From positions 62,001 to 126,000 of the forward strand of contig NZ_FPAY01000003.1 in assembly GCF_900116495.1 (NCBI RefSeq): DNA of 64,000 nt, read 5' to 3'. Under the pieces are notes generated by a model. It searched no databases. It was given only the letters and a program-made list of their open reading frames with translations, and was not told the DNA's origin. This DNA is from Arthrobacter sp. ov118 (GTDB lineage Bacteria > Actinomycetota > Actinomycetes > Actinomycetales > Micrococcaceae). How positions within the stretch are numbered: position 1 is the first letter of the stretch; each line of letters starts with the position of its first letter. The translations under genes and the position numbers were made by a program. Of the stretch, positions 8,201 through 16,705 are shown piece by piece.

Positions 8201-9049
8201 TCAGGCCGGGTTGATCAGACCCGGGTGCACCGAGCCGGAAACCCACTGGCGCACCATTGCGTTGAAGAGGCTTTCGTCCTCGACGTTCCACACGTGGTGC
8301 ATCCCCGGCGCCAGCCGAAGGTGGGCCGCCGGAAGCTGCCCGCGCAGCACTGCGAAGGACTTCGCCACCACACCCGGCTCCTTCTGGCCGGCAACAGCCA
8401 GAACGCGGCCGCCGTACCGCCCGAGGCCCGCAGGCAGGGAACCGGCATACACCTGGGCCAACATCCGCTGGGCGTTGCCGCGCTGGACCGACAGGCCGTG
8501 CCGCACATACAGCTCTACCGAATCCGCCGGCAGCCGGAATGCCCGGGCCTGCGCCCTCCAGAACCATTCCCGCTCCCAACCTGCGAGCTGCAGTGCGGAC
8601 AGCGCCCGGGGCAGCCCGCCAACCCTGGACACGACGGCGCCGCTGACCAGCAGCGAAGAGGCAAGTTCCGGGTGGCGAGCCACAACCTGCAGCGCCACCA
8701 CGGCACCCAGCGAAAGGCCCACCAGGTGGACCGGTCCCGCCTCGGCATGCTCGGCGACAAAGGCTGCAACGTCGTCGGCCGTCGCCTCAAGGGAATCCCA
8801 CTGCTCGTCCGTGCGCGTGCCGAAGCCGGGGAGGTTGGGAGTGAGGACCTGGAAGTCGGGCAGGGCGCGGACCTGTGATTCCCACATCCAGTTGGCAACG
8901 TTCCCGCCGTGCAGGAACACCACCGTGCCGGTGCCGCTGCCCGCCGTTGCGGATTCCTCCCGGGTCTCCGGCCGGCCGGCACGCGGATGGATTTCCGGAT
9001 AGCTGTCCGGCACCAGAGCATCGGCAAAGGCTTCGGGGCGCTGGTTCAC
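8201..9049 (-). CDS. alpha/beta hydrolase
   Basis: 282 residues. Oxyanion-loop motif HGGNVANWMW, nucleophile elbow GLSLG and C-terminal catalytic His in GMHHVW define the fold; the acid residue is not certain (AGQKEP region). Cytoplasmic esterase/hydrolase of unknown substrate. Start GTG 9049 overlaps the PadR stop (GTGA), showing translational coupling with the regulator upstream. Extending the start to 9079 would read into the PadR gene. Confidence 0.85.
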   Translation of the reverse strand: MNQRPEAFADALVPDSYPEIHPRAGRPETREESATAGSGTGTVVFLHGGNVANWMWESQVRALPDFQVLTPNLPGFGTRTDEQWDSLEATADDVAAFVAEHAEAGPVHLVGLSLGAVVALQVVARHPELASSLLVSGAVVSRVGGLPRALSALQLAGWEREWFWRAQARAFRLPADSVELYVRHGLSVQRGNAQRMLAQVYAGSLPAGLGRYGGRVLAVAGQKEPGVVAKSFAVLRGQLPAAHLRLAPGMHHVWNVEDESLFNAMVRQWVSGSVHPGLINPA

Positions 9050-9570
9050 TGGAGCTCTCCTTCGATTTCCTGCAGCCACTCGAGCTCGGCCTGGACGTGG
9101 CGGATGCCGTTGCGAAGCGTGGCCAGCTGAAAATACCGCGGGTCCCCAACCGACGCCGCGCCCCGGCCCGCCAGCTGTTCCTGCAGCTCCGACAGGTATT
9201 GCGTCGCCGCGTCCCTGCGCGCGGCCAAGAGCCTCCTGGCGTCGGCGTCCTTGAGCTGGGAGGCAAAGAACACCCGGCCCAGGAAGGCATTGCGTTCGGT
9301 GTCCGGCTGCGGCTCCGACCTCAGCCAGTCGGCGAGTTCAGCGCGCCCGGCGTCGGTGATGCGGTGCACCTGCCGGGCCGGGTACCCGGCCTGCTCGACC
9401 GTCTCGACGGCGGCGAAGCCGTCCCGGACCAGCGAGGCCAGGGTGCGGTAGATCTGGGCCTTGTCCGCATTCCAGAAGTGGCTGATGGTGGCATCGAAAT
9501 GCTTTTTAAGTTCGTAACCGGTCATGGGGGCCAAGCTGAGCAGGCCCAGGATGAGACGCGCAAGGATCAT
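9046..9570 (-). CDS. PadR-family transcriptional regulator
   Basis: 174 residues: N-terminal winged helix (LARLILGLLSLAPMTGYEL, then HFWNADKAQIYRTLASL) and a C-terminal helical dimer domain, the PadR/Vir layout. PadR proteins repress genes for phenolic or drug response. It is in one operon with the hydrolase downstream (4-nt overlap). Tandem 17-bp repeats just upstream (9584-9616) are the likely autoregulatory site. Confidence 0.88.
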   Translation of the reverse strand: MILARLILGLLSLAPMTGYELKKHFDATISHFWNADKAQIYRTLASLVRDGFAAVETVEQAGYPARQVHRITDAGRAELADWLRSEPQPDTERNAFLGRVFFASQLKDADARRLLAARRDAATQYLSELQEQLAGRGAASVGDPRYFQLATLRNGIRHVQAELEWLQEIEGELQ

Positions 9571-9583
9571 GAGCCGAGTATGA

Positions 9584-9616
9584 CATGTCTACTAGTCGCC
9601 ATGTCTACTAGGCGCC
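9584..9616. promoter_or_regulatory. tandem 17-bp direct repeats upstream of padR
   Basis: CATGTCTACTAGtCGCC (9584-9600) and CATGTCTACTAGgCGCC (9600-9616), 16-bp period, one mismatch. They sit 14-46 bp before the PadR start, in the promoter position. One and a half helical turns apart suits two dimers. Function inferred. Confidence 0.5.
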
Positions 9617-10999
9617 TCATTGTGACGGCACCCCGGTGATTGCGTGGCCAAAGCGCAGGAGGTTGCCGGGATCGTAACTGGCCTTCGCCGCGCGCATCCG
9701 CTCGTAGACGGCGGGTGACCATGCCCTGGCCCGATCCGCCTCATCCCCCGGCGCGCCATGGAAATTGACCAGCGTATATCCAGTCGAGTACGGGACCATC
9801 GCCGTAAGGATGGCCCGGATTGACGCGATGGACGCCTCGGCCACGGGCGGCGTGTCGAGCCCCACCAGGAACAGCAGGAACGCGGCGTCCCGTCCGGACA
9901 CGGCGTCCGGCAGGGCCCGGCCCGTGGCCAAGGCGCCGCCGAGCGGACGGATTTCGACCATGACCAGCGGGCAGCCCGAGCCTTCGCCGGCGAGCTTGAG
10001 CAGATCCGCCACCGCCTCTTCCCCGAGGTCTTTCAGGAGCACCCCGCCCTCCGTGTACGGGAGCGGATCCACCGGATCCATGTGGACCTGATCGACGTCC
10101 AGGTAGTCCATGGGGCCGGCGGTGTCCATCATAGGAGTCGAGACCGCGCGCATCGGGGCAAGAAGCGCGTCGCCTTCCTCGCGGTTCCCGGGAAATGCGA
10201 AGCGCAGATGCACCACGAACTGGTCCCGGAGCGGCGGGGGAACGAATTCCATATCCGGAAGACGCAGCAGGGAGATCGACGGGGACGCTTCGTCAGGAAG
10301 CGTCGGCAGCCACTCCCGAAACGCCGCCAGGACGCCAACCGCATCCGCCCCGGGATAGATGATCCCGCCACCGTAGAAATCGGCCAACGGGAAGAGATTG
10401 AACTCGAGCGCGGTGACGATCCCGAAATTGCCCTTACCTCCGCACATCAGCGCGAATAGGTCGGCTTCGGTGTCGGCGTCGATCCGGCGCAGCACGCCGT
10501 CAGCGGTGACCACTTCCATGCCGCGCACGTGGTCTGCCGCGAACCCGTGAGCGCGGCCCAGCACGGGGAGTCCGCCGCCGAGCGTGTATCCGACCACGCC
10601 GACGTCGGTGCTTGAGCCGTGCAGTCCGATCAGCCCGTGCGGGACACTCGCCTCCAGGACGCTGCGCCACTTCACGCCGGCTCCCACTCTGGCGGTCCGC
10701 GCGATTGGATCGATCTGCAGCTCCTGCAGCCGGCGCGTGGTGATGAGCAGGCCGCCGTCAACCGCGGAATTTGCGCCGTGACCGGTGGACTGCACGGACA
10801 CCGGAAGACGGTGTTCGGCCGCCCACTTCACGCCGGCGACGACGTCCTGCGCGTCTGCTGCACCGAGGACAACGTCCGGGCGGTGGACCGTGGCTACGTT
10901 GAACGCGAACGTTTCCTCGGTGAAGCCGGGGCTGTCCGGCACCGCCACGATGCCGCTGACGGCCGCGGACAGGACATGGACGTCGTCGTTGACCAGCAT
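9617..10999 (-). CDS. FAD-binding oxidoreductase, BBE-like
   Basis: 460 residues of the FAD-linked oxidase (PCMH-type) family. N-terminal FAD domain: PVSVQSTGHGAN with His74 at the usual site for a histidyl-FAD bond, then VGYTLGGGLPVLGRAHG. The C-terminal berberine-bridge-like tail ends with KASYDPGNLLRFGHAI. The cysteine that makes a second covalent flavin bond in bicovalent members is replaced (HGSSTDVG), so at most monocovalent flavin is expected. AGGAG lies 6 nt before ATG 10999. Same direction as padR, 47 nt apart; substrate unknown. Confidence 0.87.
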   Translation of the reverse strand: MLVNDDVHVLSAAVSGIVAVPDSPGFTEETFAFNVATVHRPDVVLGAADAQDVVAGVKWAAEHRLPVSVQSTGHGANSAVDGGLLITTRRLQELQIDPIARTARVGAGVKWRSVLEASVPHGLIGLHGSSTDVGVVGYTLGGGLPVLGRAHGFAADHVRGMEVVTADGVLRRIDADTEADLFALMCGGKGNFGIVTALEFNLFPLADFYGGGIIYPGADAVGVLAAFREWLPTLPDEASPSISLLRLPDMEFVPPPLRDQFVVHLRFAFPGNREEGDALLAPMRAVSTPMMDTAGPMDYLDVDQVHMDPVDPLPYTEGGVLLKDLGEEAVADLLKLAGEGSGCPLVMVEIRPLGGALATGRALPDAVSGRDAAFLLFLVGLDTPPVAEASIASIRAILTAMVPYSTGYTLVNFHGAPGDEADRARAWSPAVYERMRAAKASYDPGNLLRFGHAITGVPSQ

Positions 11000-11101
11000 G
11001 ATGAACTCCTGAACTCCCGCTTTTCAGCGGACAGGTCGGGGGCACGGCTGCAGGCACCTGGAATGCCCCAGCACCCTCTCCAGTCGGCGGACGGGCCCGG
11101 C

Positions 11102-11235
11102 TGTTGAATGCGGACTAGCCTAGGGATCAGGGGTGGTGCGGCCTAGGGACCAAAGTCCCGCCGGCCTAAAGCGAGACTGCCTGAAACGTACGACGGCGGC
11201 GCCGCACCTTCCAAGGGTGCGGCGCCGCCGTCGTA
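11102..11235 (+). repeat. intergenic repeat with DosR-like palindrome, copy 2
   Basis: Second copy of the 4144-4270 element, with the palindrome GGGACCAAAGTCCC at 11146-11159 identical. A 2-nt insertion occurs before the hairpin. Here the neighbours are the FAD oxidoreductase (start 103 bp to the left) and the pckG stop (to the right), so the relation to genes differs from copy 1. Confidence 0.75.
11189..11235 (-). terminator. pckG terminator hairpin
   Basis: A 20-bp perfect stem (TACGACGGCGGCGCCGCACC and its complement) with a short CTTCCAAG loop, 14 bp after the pckG stop on the minus strand. It forms the right end of repeat copy 2. Confidence 0.65.
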
Positions 11236-11248
11236 CTCTGCGGGTGGA

Positions 11249-13075
11249 TTAGCTGAGCCGGGCCTTCAGGGTCTGCAGCTCAGCCTGCAGCGCCTCGGGC
11301 AGCGAGCTGCCGAAGTTGGCGAACCATTCCTCGATGGAGGCCAGCTCGGCGGCCCACTCGGCCGGGTCAACCCGAACCGCTTCTTCAACCTGGGCGGGGG
11401 TCATGTCCAGGCCCTTGAGGTCGATCGCGTCAGCGGTGGGGACGAACCCGATGGGGGTCTCCACCGCGTCAGCCTTGCCCTCGAGGCGTTCGATGGCCCA
11501 CTTCAGGACACGCGAGTTGTCACCGAATCCGGGCCAGGCGAAGCCGCCCTGGGAATTGCGGCGGAACCAGTTGACCAGGAAGATCTTGGGCAAACGCTCG
11601 GGGTTGGCCTTGGCAGAGAGGTTAACCCAGTGGTTCAGGTAATCGCCGGCGTCGTAGCCGATGAAGGGCAGCATGGCCATCGGATCGCGGCGGACCACGC
11701 CGACAGCGCCGGCCGCCGCGGCCGTGGTCTCAGAGGACAGGGTCGAGCCCATGAAGATGCCGTTGGTCCAGCTGCGCGCCTCGGTGACCAGGGGGATGGT
11801 GGTCTTGCGGCGCCCGCCGAACAGGATGGCGGACAGCTCCACTCCGTCCGGGTTGTAGTACTCCTCGGCCAGCATGTCGATCTGGTCGATCGGCGTGCAG
11901 AAGCGGGAGTTCGGGTGGGCAGCGGGCTTGTCCGAGTCCGGGGTCCAGGAGTTGCCTTGCCAGTCGGTCAGGTGCGCGGGCACTTCCTCGGTCATGCCCT
12001 CCCACCACACACCGCCGTCGTCGGTCAGCGCCACGTTGGTGAAGATGCTGTTGCCCTTGGCGATAGCGCGCATCGCGTTGGGGTTGGTGCCCCAGCCGGT
12101 GCCCGGCGCCACGCCGAAGAGTCCGGCCTCGGGGTTGACGGCACGGAGCTCGCCTTCCTTGCCGAACCGCATCCAGGTGATGTCGTCACCCAGTGTCTCG
12201 ACCTTCCAGCCCTCGATGGTGGGATCGAGCAGCGCCAGGTTGGTCTTGCCGCAGGCGGACGGGAAGGCAGCCGAGACGTAGTACGTCTTCTGCTCCGGGG
12301 ACGTCAGCTTCAGGATGAGCATGTGCTCGGCAAGCCAGCCCTCGTCGTGGGCCATCACGGAGGCGATGCGCAGGGCGAAACATTTCTTGCCCAACAGGGC
12401 GTTGCCGCCGTAGCCGGAGCCGAACGACCAGATGGAGCGCTCCTCCGGGAAGTGCACAATCCACTTGTCCGGGTTGCAGGGCCAGGCGACGTCGGCCTGG
12501 CCGGGCTCCAGCGGCGCGCCCACGGAGTGCAATGCCGGAACGAAGAAGGCGTTGGTGGCGGTGATCTTGTCCAGGACCTTGGTACCGATGGTGGCCATGA
12601 TGCGCATGGAGGCGACAACGTAGGCACTGTCGGTGATCTCGACGCCGAACTTGGGATCCTCGGCGTCGAGGTGGCCCATCACGAAGGGGATGACATACAT
12701 GGTGCGGCCGCGCATGGAGCCGGCGAACAGGCCGCGCAGCTTTTCCTTCATCTGCGCCGGGGCCATCCAGTTGTTGGTGAAGCCTGCATCGTGTTCCTTC
12801 TCCGAGCAGATGAAGGTCTGCTCTTCGACGCGGGCCACGTCAGCGGGATCGGAGAATGCGGCGAAGGAGTTGGGGAACAAGTCCTCGTTCAGCCGGGTCA
12901 GGGTGCCTGCGGCAACGAGTTCATCAGTGAGCCGCTTCCGCTCCTCTTCCGAACCATCAACCCAGTAGATCCGGTCCGGCTGAGTCAGTTCAGCCACCTC
13001 TTCGACCCAGGCCAGCAGGCCGGCATGTGTGGTGGGTGCTTTTTCAAGCAACGGCAGTCGGGCCAGATCTCCCAT
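11249..13075 (-). CDS. pckG: phosphoenolpyruvate carboxykinase (GTP)
   Basis: 608 residues, the normal size of GTP-dependent PEPCK. It converts oxaloacetate plus GTP to PEP plus CO2, the first committed step of gluconeogenesis. Seen: the hyper-reactive cysteine loop and P-loop in AAFPSACGKTNLALL, ITWMRFGKEGELRAVNPEAG, the GVAPGTGWGTNPNAM region, the substrate loop GGRRKTTIPLVTEA and GWFRRN-type NWFRRNSQGGFAWPGFG. Ends with a strong terminator hairpin. A CRP/GlxR-like site lies about 150 bp upstream, consistent with carbon control. Confidence 0.96.
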   Translation of the reverse strand: MGDLARLPLLEKAPTTHAGLLAWVEEVAELTQPDRIYWVDGSEEERKRLTDELVAAGTLTRLNEDLFPNSFAAFSDPADVARVEEQTFICSEKEHDAGFTNNWMAPAQMKEKLRGLFAGSMRGRTMYVIPFVMGHLDAEDPKFGVEITDSAYVVASMRIMATIGTKVLDKITATNAFFVPALHSVGAPLEPGQADVAWPCNPDKWIVHFPEERSIWSFGSGYGGNALLGKKCFALRIASVMAHDEGWLAEHMLILKLTSPEQKTYYVSAAFPSACGKTNLALLDPTIEGWKVETLGDDITWMRFGKEGELRAVNPEAGLFGVAPGTGWGTNPNAMRAIAKGNSIFTNVALTDDGGVWWEGMTEEVPAHLTDWQGNSWTPDSDKPAAHPNSRFCTPIDQIDMLAEEYYNPDGVELSAILFGGRRKTTIPLVTEARSWTNGIFMGSTLSSETTAAAAGAVGVVRRDPMAMLPFIGYDAGDYLNHWVNLSAKANPERLPKIFLVNWFRRNSQGGFAWPGFGDNSRVLKWAIERLEGKADAVETPIGFVPTADAIDLKGLDMTPAQVEEAVRVDPAEWAAELASIEEWFANFGSSLPEALQAELQTLKARLS

Positions 13076-13225
13076 TACAGTTCCCTTCTTCGGGTTCAGT
13101 GGTGTGTCCTAAATGCTAGGGCTCGGCGCTGGTCGAAATTCGGGGCCGGACGTGGGATGACTGGAGCTGTCCAAATCAAAAACCGCGGAAAATCAAGGAA
13201 ACGCCGGGTGCCAGCACGGACGTTT

Positions 13226-13241
13226 TGTGACTAAGGTCACG
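13226..13241. promoter_or_regulatory. CRP/GlxR-like site upstream of pckG
   Basis: TGTGActaaggTCACg matches TGTGA-N6-TCACA at all positions but the last. It lies between pckG (minus) and tRNA-Arg (plus), 151 bp before the pckG start. In corynebacteria and relatives CRP-type GlxR sites control carbon genes; the link here is inference. Confidence 0.5.
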
Positions 13242-13253
13242 TAGACCGGTCTA
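13242..13253. promoter_or_regulatory. 12-bp palindrome beside the CRP-like site
   Basis: TAGACCGGTCTA is a perfect palindrome directly adjoining the CRP-like site. It may be a second operator for pckG; no cognate regulator is identified. Confidence 0.35.
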
Positions 13254-13279
13254 GTCGGCCAGATTACACCCTGCTCGAT

Positions 13280-13308
13280 TTGTAACTGGGCCCGGGCTCG
13301 CGTAAAGT
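13280..13308 (+). promoter_or_regulatory. tRNA-Arg promoter
   Basis: TTGTAA (13280-13285), 17-bp spacer, TAAAGT (13303-13308). Good sigma-70-like match 44 bp before the tRNA. Confidence 0.6.
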
Positions 13309-13351
13309 AATTCGAGGTTCGGGGAGCGAGAAGTTCTCCAGAGCCGAGAAT

Positions 13352-13425
<74 letters not shown>

Positions 13426-13434
13426 CAGATAAAG

Positions 13435-13471
13435 AAGATCCGTCCCGGTACGCCGGGACGGATCTTTTGTT
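13435..13471 (+). terminator. rho-independent terminator after tRNA-Arg
   Basis: AAGATCCGTCCCGG, loop TACG, CCGGGACGGATCTT, then TTGTTTT: a 14-bp perfect stem with a T-run. Confidence 0.9.
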
Positions 13472-13502
13472 TTAACGACCGCAGGGCCATGACTCCCCCA
13501 GG

Positions 13503-14246
13503 TCAGGACGTTGTCTGGGCGATGATGTTGCGGATCTCGTCGAAATGCCAGCTGAGCCGCTCGGCGGCGCGGGCCTTGTCCGCCGAGGCGACGGCCTCGT
13601 AGATCTCCCTGTGCAGCGTCGCGAAGTCCCCGAGGTTGACGTCGTACGGGCCGCCGACTTCGAGGTGGATCCGGCGGTAGACCTTCCAGAAGACGTCCAT
13701 CAGGCTGATCAACAGCGCGTTGTTCAGGGGCTCGAAGAGCCTGCGGTGGAACTCGGCGTCGGCTTCGATGAAGGGCTCCCCGGCTGCGGCCGCCGTTTCT
13801 ATCCGCTGCAAAGATTCCTCCACCGCGGCCAGCTGCTCGGGCGTGATTTTGTCCATGGCAGCGCCGATGAGACCGGATTCGAGCGCCTGCCGCACATCCA
13901 CGAGCTGCATGGCTTCCTCCCCGTGGTGCCGCAGGGACAACCGGGCGCGGAACATGAGCCCGTCGGTCAGGGCCTCGAAATTGCTTTCCGCCACGAACAT
14001 GCCAAAGCCGTGCCGGATCTCAATGACGCCCACCGCCTGGAGCGCCTTCAGCGACTCCCGCAGCGTGTTGCGTCCCACGCCCAGCGCTGCAGTGAGCTCA
14101 CTTTCCGTGGGCAACGGGTCCCCGGGCATTAGATCGCGCTCCAGGATCAGCTCCAGAATGTCCGTCTGTAGCGCCCGCAGCCGGGCCTGCGCACTGAACC
14201 TCGCCACCGGTGTCATCTTGCTTGCTGTCATATTGCCTGCGGCCAT
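13503..14246 (-). CDS. FadR-subfamily GntR transcriptional regulator
   Basis: 247 residues from ATG 14246, which has GGAGGAG 6 nt upstream; a longer TTG start would place that ribosome site inside the gene. N-terminal winged helix (PLPTESELTAALGVGRNTLR, then GFGMFV wing) and a C-terminal FCD helical bundle with metal-site type residues (DVRQALE, DAEFHRRLF, HREIYEAV). FadR/FCD proteins sense carboxylic acids and control catabolic genes. The neighbours give no clear target. Confidence 0.88.
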   Translation of the reverse strand: MAAGNMTASKMTPVARFSAQARLRALQTDILELILERDLMPGDPLPTESELTAALGVGRNTLRESLKALQAVGVIEIRHGFGMFVAESNFEALTDGLMFRARLSLRHHGEEAMQLVDVRQALESGLIGAAMDKITPEQLAAVEESLQRIETAAAAGEPFIEADAEFHRRLFEPLNNALLISLMDVFWKVYRRIHLEVGGPYDVNLGDFATLHREIYEAVASADKARAAERLSWHFDEIRNIIAQTTS

Positions 14247-14404
14247 GGCCGACTCCTCCCCCAACTATTGTCCCAACAGTAGCCATGGCCGCTGGTCCTG
14301 CAAAGAGCGCGCGGCAGATTTCGCGAAGGATCCGGCGTAAACGGTGCCGGGACTCCGATGCCGACCGCCCAGATCCTGCCATGACCCCGGCGTAGGCTGT
14401 TGGC

Positions 14405-15913
14405 ATGACGGCACAGCTGGAACGGGAAATCGATGTCATTGTCATTGGCGCGGGGGCCGTGGGCGAGAACGTGGCGGACCGGGTGGTCCGCGGCGGCCTG
14501 ACGGCAGTCCTGGTCGAGGCGGAACTGGTCGGCGGCGAGTGTTCCTACTGGGCCTGCATGCCCTCGAAGGCGCTCTTGCGGCCGGGCACTGCACTGCATG
14601 GCGCACAGACCGTTCCCGGGGCCAAGGAAGCTGTCACCCGCACCCTGAATGTGGCGGCCGTGCTCAAGCGCCGCGACCATTTCACCTCGAACTGGAAGGA
14701 CGACAGCCAAATCAAGTGGGTGGAGGACACCGGGATAGAGCTGATCCGGGGCCGCGGCCGGATCACCGCTCCGCGGCGCGTGGAGGTGGCCGGGCGGGAC
14801 GGCAACCGTTACGCCCTCACGGCCCGGCACGCCGTGGTGCTCGCCACGGGTTCCACCCCCACCCGGCCGCCCGTCGAGGGGCTTGAAGACATCCAATACT
14901 GGACCACCCGGGAGGCGACGTCCGCCCGCGAAGTTCCGGCACGGCTCGCGGTGCTCGGCGGCGGAGTGGCGGGCGTCGAACTGGCACAGGCCTACGCCCG
15001 CCTTGGCGCATCCGTGACGCTCGTGGCCCGCCATGGCCTCCTCGGTATGTTCCCGGAGCAGGCCGCCGAACTCGTGGCGGCGGGCCTGCGCGCCGACGGC
15101 GTCGAACTCCGCCTGAACACCGGTACGCGAAGCATCAGCAAGAACGACGACGGTTCGCTCACGGTGCTGCTCGACGGTGGCGCCGCGGGCGGGCCGGAGG
15201 GAACCGGCCCGGGATCAGGCCCTGCCGCGGAGACGACCCTGACTGTGGACAAACTGCTCGTCGCCACCGGCAGACACCCGGCCCTCGACGGGCTAGGCCT
15301 GGACAGCGTCGGGCTCGCGGCGCCCGAGGGAAAGCACTTGCGGATCAGCACCGACTCCACTGGACTAGTCCACCAGGCGGCAGAGAACGAGACGTCCCCC
15401 TGGCTTTACGCGGCAGGGGACGCCGCCGGACGGGTCATGCTGACCCACCAAGGCAAATACGGCGCCCGGGCCACCGGCGACGCCATTGCCGCCCGGGCCA
15501 AGGGGGAGCTCACCGGCGAGCCGGCACCGTGGACCGCCTTCGCCCAAACCGCCTATGACCACGCGGTTCCGAACGTGGTCTTCACCGACCCGGAACTGAC
15601 GAACGTCGGCAGAACCCTGGCGCAGGCGGAGAAGGACGGATTCCGGGCCTCCACCGTGGAGCTTCCCATAGCGGTGGCTGGCTCCTCCCTGCACGCGGAG
15701 CACTACGACGGATGGGCGCAACTGGTCATCGATGAAGACCGCAAAGTGCTGCTGGGCGCCACCTTTGCCGGCCCCGATGTTGCAGAACTCCTGCACTCCG
15801 CCACCATTGCCGTCGTGGGGGAAGTGCCGCTGGACCGCCTGTGGCACGCTGTGCCCTCCTATCCGACCATCAGCGAGGTCTGGCTCCGGCTGCTGGAGGA
15901 ATACGGCCTGTGA
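14405..15913 (+). CDS. FAD/NAD pyridine nucleotide-disulfide oxidoreductase
   Basis: 502 residues of the dihydrolipoamide dehydrogenase/mercuric reductase group. FAD motif VIVIGAGAVGENVA; redox pair in GGECSYWACMPSK (Cys-x4-Cys); NAD motif LAVLGGGVAGVELA; second FAD motif LYAAGDAAG; C-terminal dimer domain with the active-site His in WHAVPSYPTISEVW. Cytoplasmic NAD(P)H-linked disulfide or quinone reductase; no E2 or mer genes are nearby to name the substrate. An insertion rich in Gly/Pro (about residues 257-275) is unusual. Confidence 0.88.
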   Translation: MTAQLEREIDVIVIGAGAVGENVADRVVRGGLTAVLVEAELVGGECSYWACMPSKALLRPGTALHGAQTVPGAKEAVTRTLNVAAVLKRRDHFTSNWKDDSQIKWVEDTGIELIRGRGRITAPRRVEVAGRDGNRYALTARHAVVLATGSTPTRPPVEGLEDIQYWTTREATSAREVPARLAVLGGGVAGVELAQAYARLGASVTLVARHGLLGMFPEQAAELVAAGLRADGVELRLNTGTRSISKNDDGSLTVLLDGGAAGGPEGTGPGSGPAAETTLTVDKLLVATGRHPALDGLGLDSVGLAAPEGKHLRISTDSTGLVHQAAENETSPWLYAAGDAAGRVMLTHQGKYGARATGDAIAARAKGELTGEPAPWTAFAQTAYDHAVPNVVFTDPELTNVGRTLAQAEKDGFRASTVELPIAVAGSSLHAEHYDGWAQLVIDEDRKVLLGATFAGPDVAELLHSATIAVVGEVPLDRLWHAVPSYPTISEVWLRLLEEYGL

Positions 15914-15945
15914 ACCACCGGCACCAGCTTCGCCCCGCGTCTATT

Positions 15946-15973
15946 TGAACTGACCAGTCAGTTTAGTTAGCCT
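15946..15973 (+). promoter_or_regulatory. promoter with TetR-type operator before the YhgE operon
   Basis: -35 TTGAAC (15946-15951), 16-bp spacer, -10 TAGCCT (15968-15973). A palindrome AACTGAC-CA-GTCAGTT (15948-15963) covers the -35 and spacer. The TetR gene at the end of the same operon (18765) is the obvious candidate repressor. Confidence 0.6.
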
Positions 15974-16006
15974 TGACGCAGACATTGATTCTGCGAAAGG
16001 CCTGCC

Positions 16007-16705
16007 TTGCTCTGCGTACAACAGCTCTCCGTCATCGGTCGGCGCGATGACCTGCTGCCGCCAACTTCGCTGCAGGCCGCGCGGGGTGAACTCTTGGTCG
16101 TTGCAGGTTCCCGCCAGGACCAGCGAACCGCGCTGGCCCTGACCCTGAGCGGGCGCATGAAGCCCTCCTCGGGAAGCATCGGCTGGGATGGGAGCCCACG
16201 GATCAAGGTGCTCCGGAAAGCGGCCAGCGTGGTCGACGCCCCCGGCGTCAATGAGCCGGAACAGCACTTGAGCGTCCGCGACCTCGTCACGGAGGATCTG
16301 GCCCTGGTTCCCCGCCGCCACCGCGGTGCCCTGCGCAGCACACCCTGGTTGAAGCTCAACGACTTCGAAGACGTCGCCGGGCTGTGGACGGAGCAGCTGC
16401 CGGCCCGCCGGCGGATCGAGCTCCTCACCGCCCTCGCCCTCACCGATCCGGACACGGGCCTGCTCGTGGTGGACTCCCCCGACCGGCACAGCGGCGATGC
16501 CGCCGACTGGCTGCCGTGGCTGGAGTATTTGGCGCACGACACCGGGCGGCCGCTCGCCGTCGTCGCCACCGTAACGCGCCTTCCGGACGGCTGGTCGGGG
16601 CCTGCCGCAATGATCGGCAATGCCATCCCGCCGGCCGAACAACCCCTCCCCGCTGAAACCCTGCTACCTGAAACCCTGCTACCTGAAACCGAGGACGCAA
16701 AGTGA
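16007..16705 (+). CDS. degenerate ABC ATPase-like protein
   Basis: 232 residues from TTG 16007 (GAAAGG 6 nt upstream). The overall pattern is an ABC nucleotide-binding domain, but Walker A reads GSRQDQRTAL instead of GxxGxGKS, the signature region is EQLPARRRIELL and Walker B is TGLLVVDSPD with Ser in place of the catalytic Glu. It probably cannot hydrolyse ATP normally. It overlaps the YhgE gene by 4 nt (GTGA), so it may be a structural partner of that membrane protein. The C-terminus contains a tandem LLPET repeat. Confidence 0.75.
   Translation: MLCVQQLSVIGRRDDLLPPTSLQAARGELLVVAGSRQDQRTALALTLSGRMKPSSGSIGWDGSPRIKVLRKAASVVDAPGVNEPEQHLSVRDLVTEDLALVPRRHRGALRSTPWLKLNDFEDVAGLWTEQLPARRRIELLTALALTDPDTGLLVVDSPDRHSGDAADWLPWLEYLAHDTGRPLAVVATVTRLPDGWSGPAAMIGNAIPPAEQPLPAETLLPETLLPETEDAK
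16653..16690 (+). repeat. 15-bp tandem repeat in the ABC-like gene
   Basis: CTGAAACCCTGCTAC occurs at 16653-16667 and 16668-16682 and partly at 16683-16690. It encodes LPETL units at the protein C-terminus. 15 bp keeps frame, so copy number could vary without breaking the gene. Confidence 0.8.

Noticed and set aside
11630..13234. Long plus-strand frame opposite pckG
   Set aside because: Shadow of the PEP carboxykinase gene, low-complexity composition.
14246..14300. GntR operator around ATTGTCCCAAC
   Set aside because: Not a true palindrome when checked base by base.
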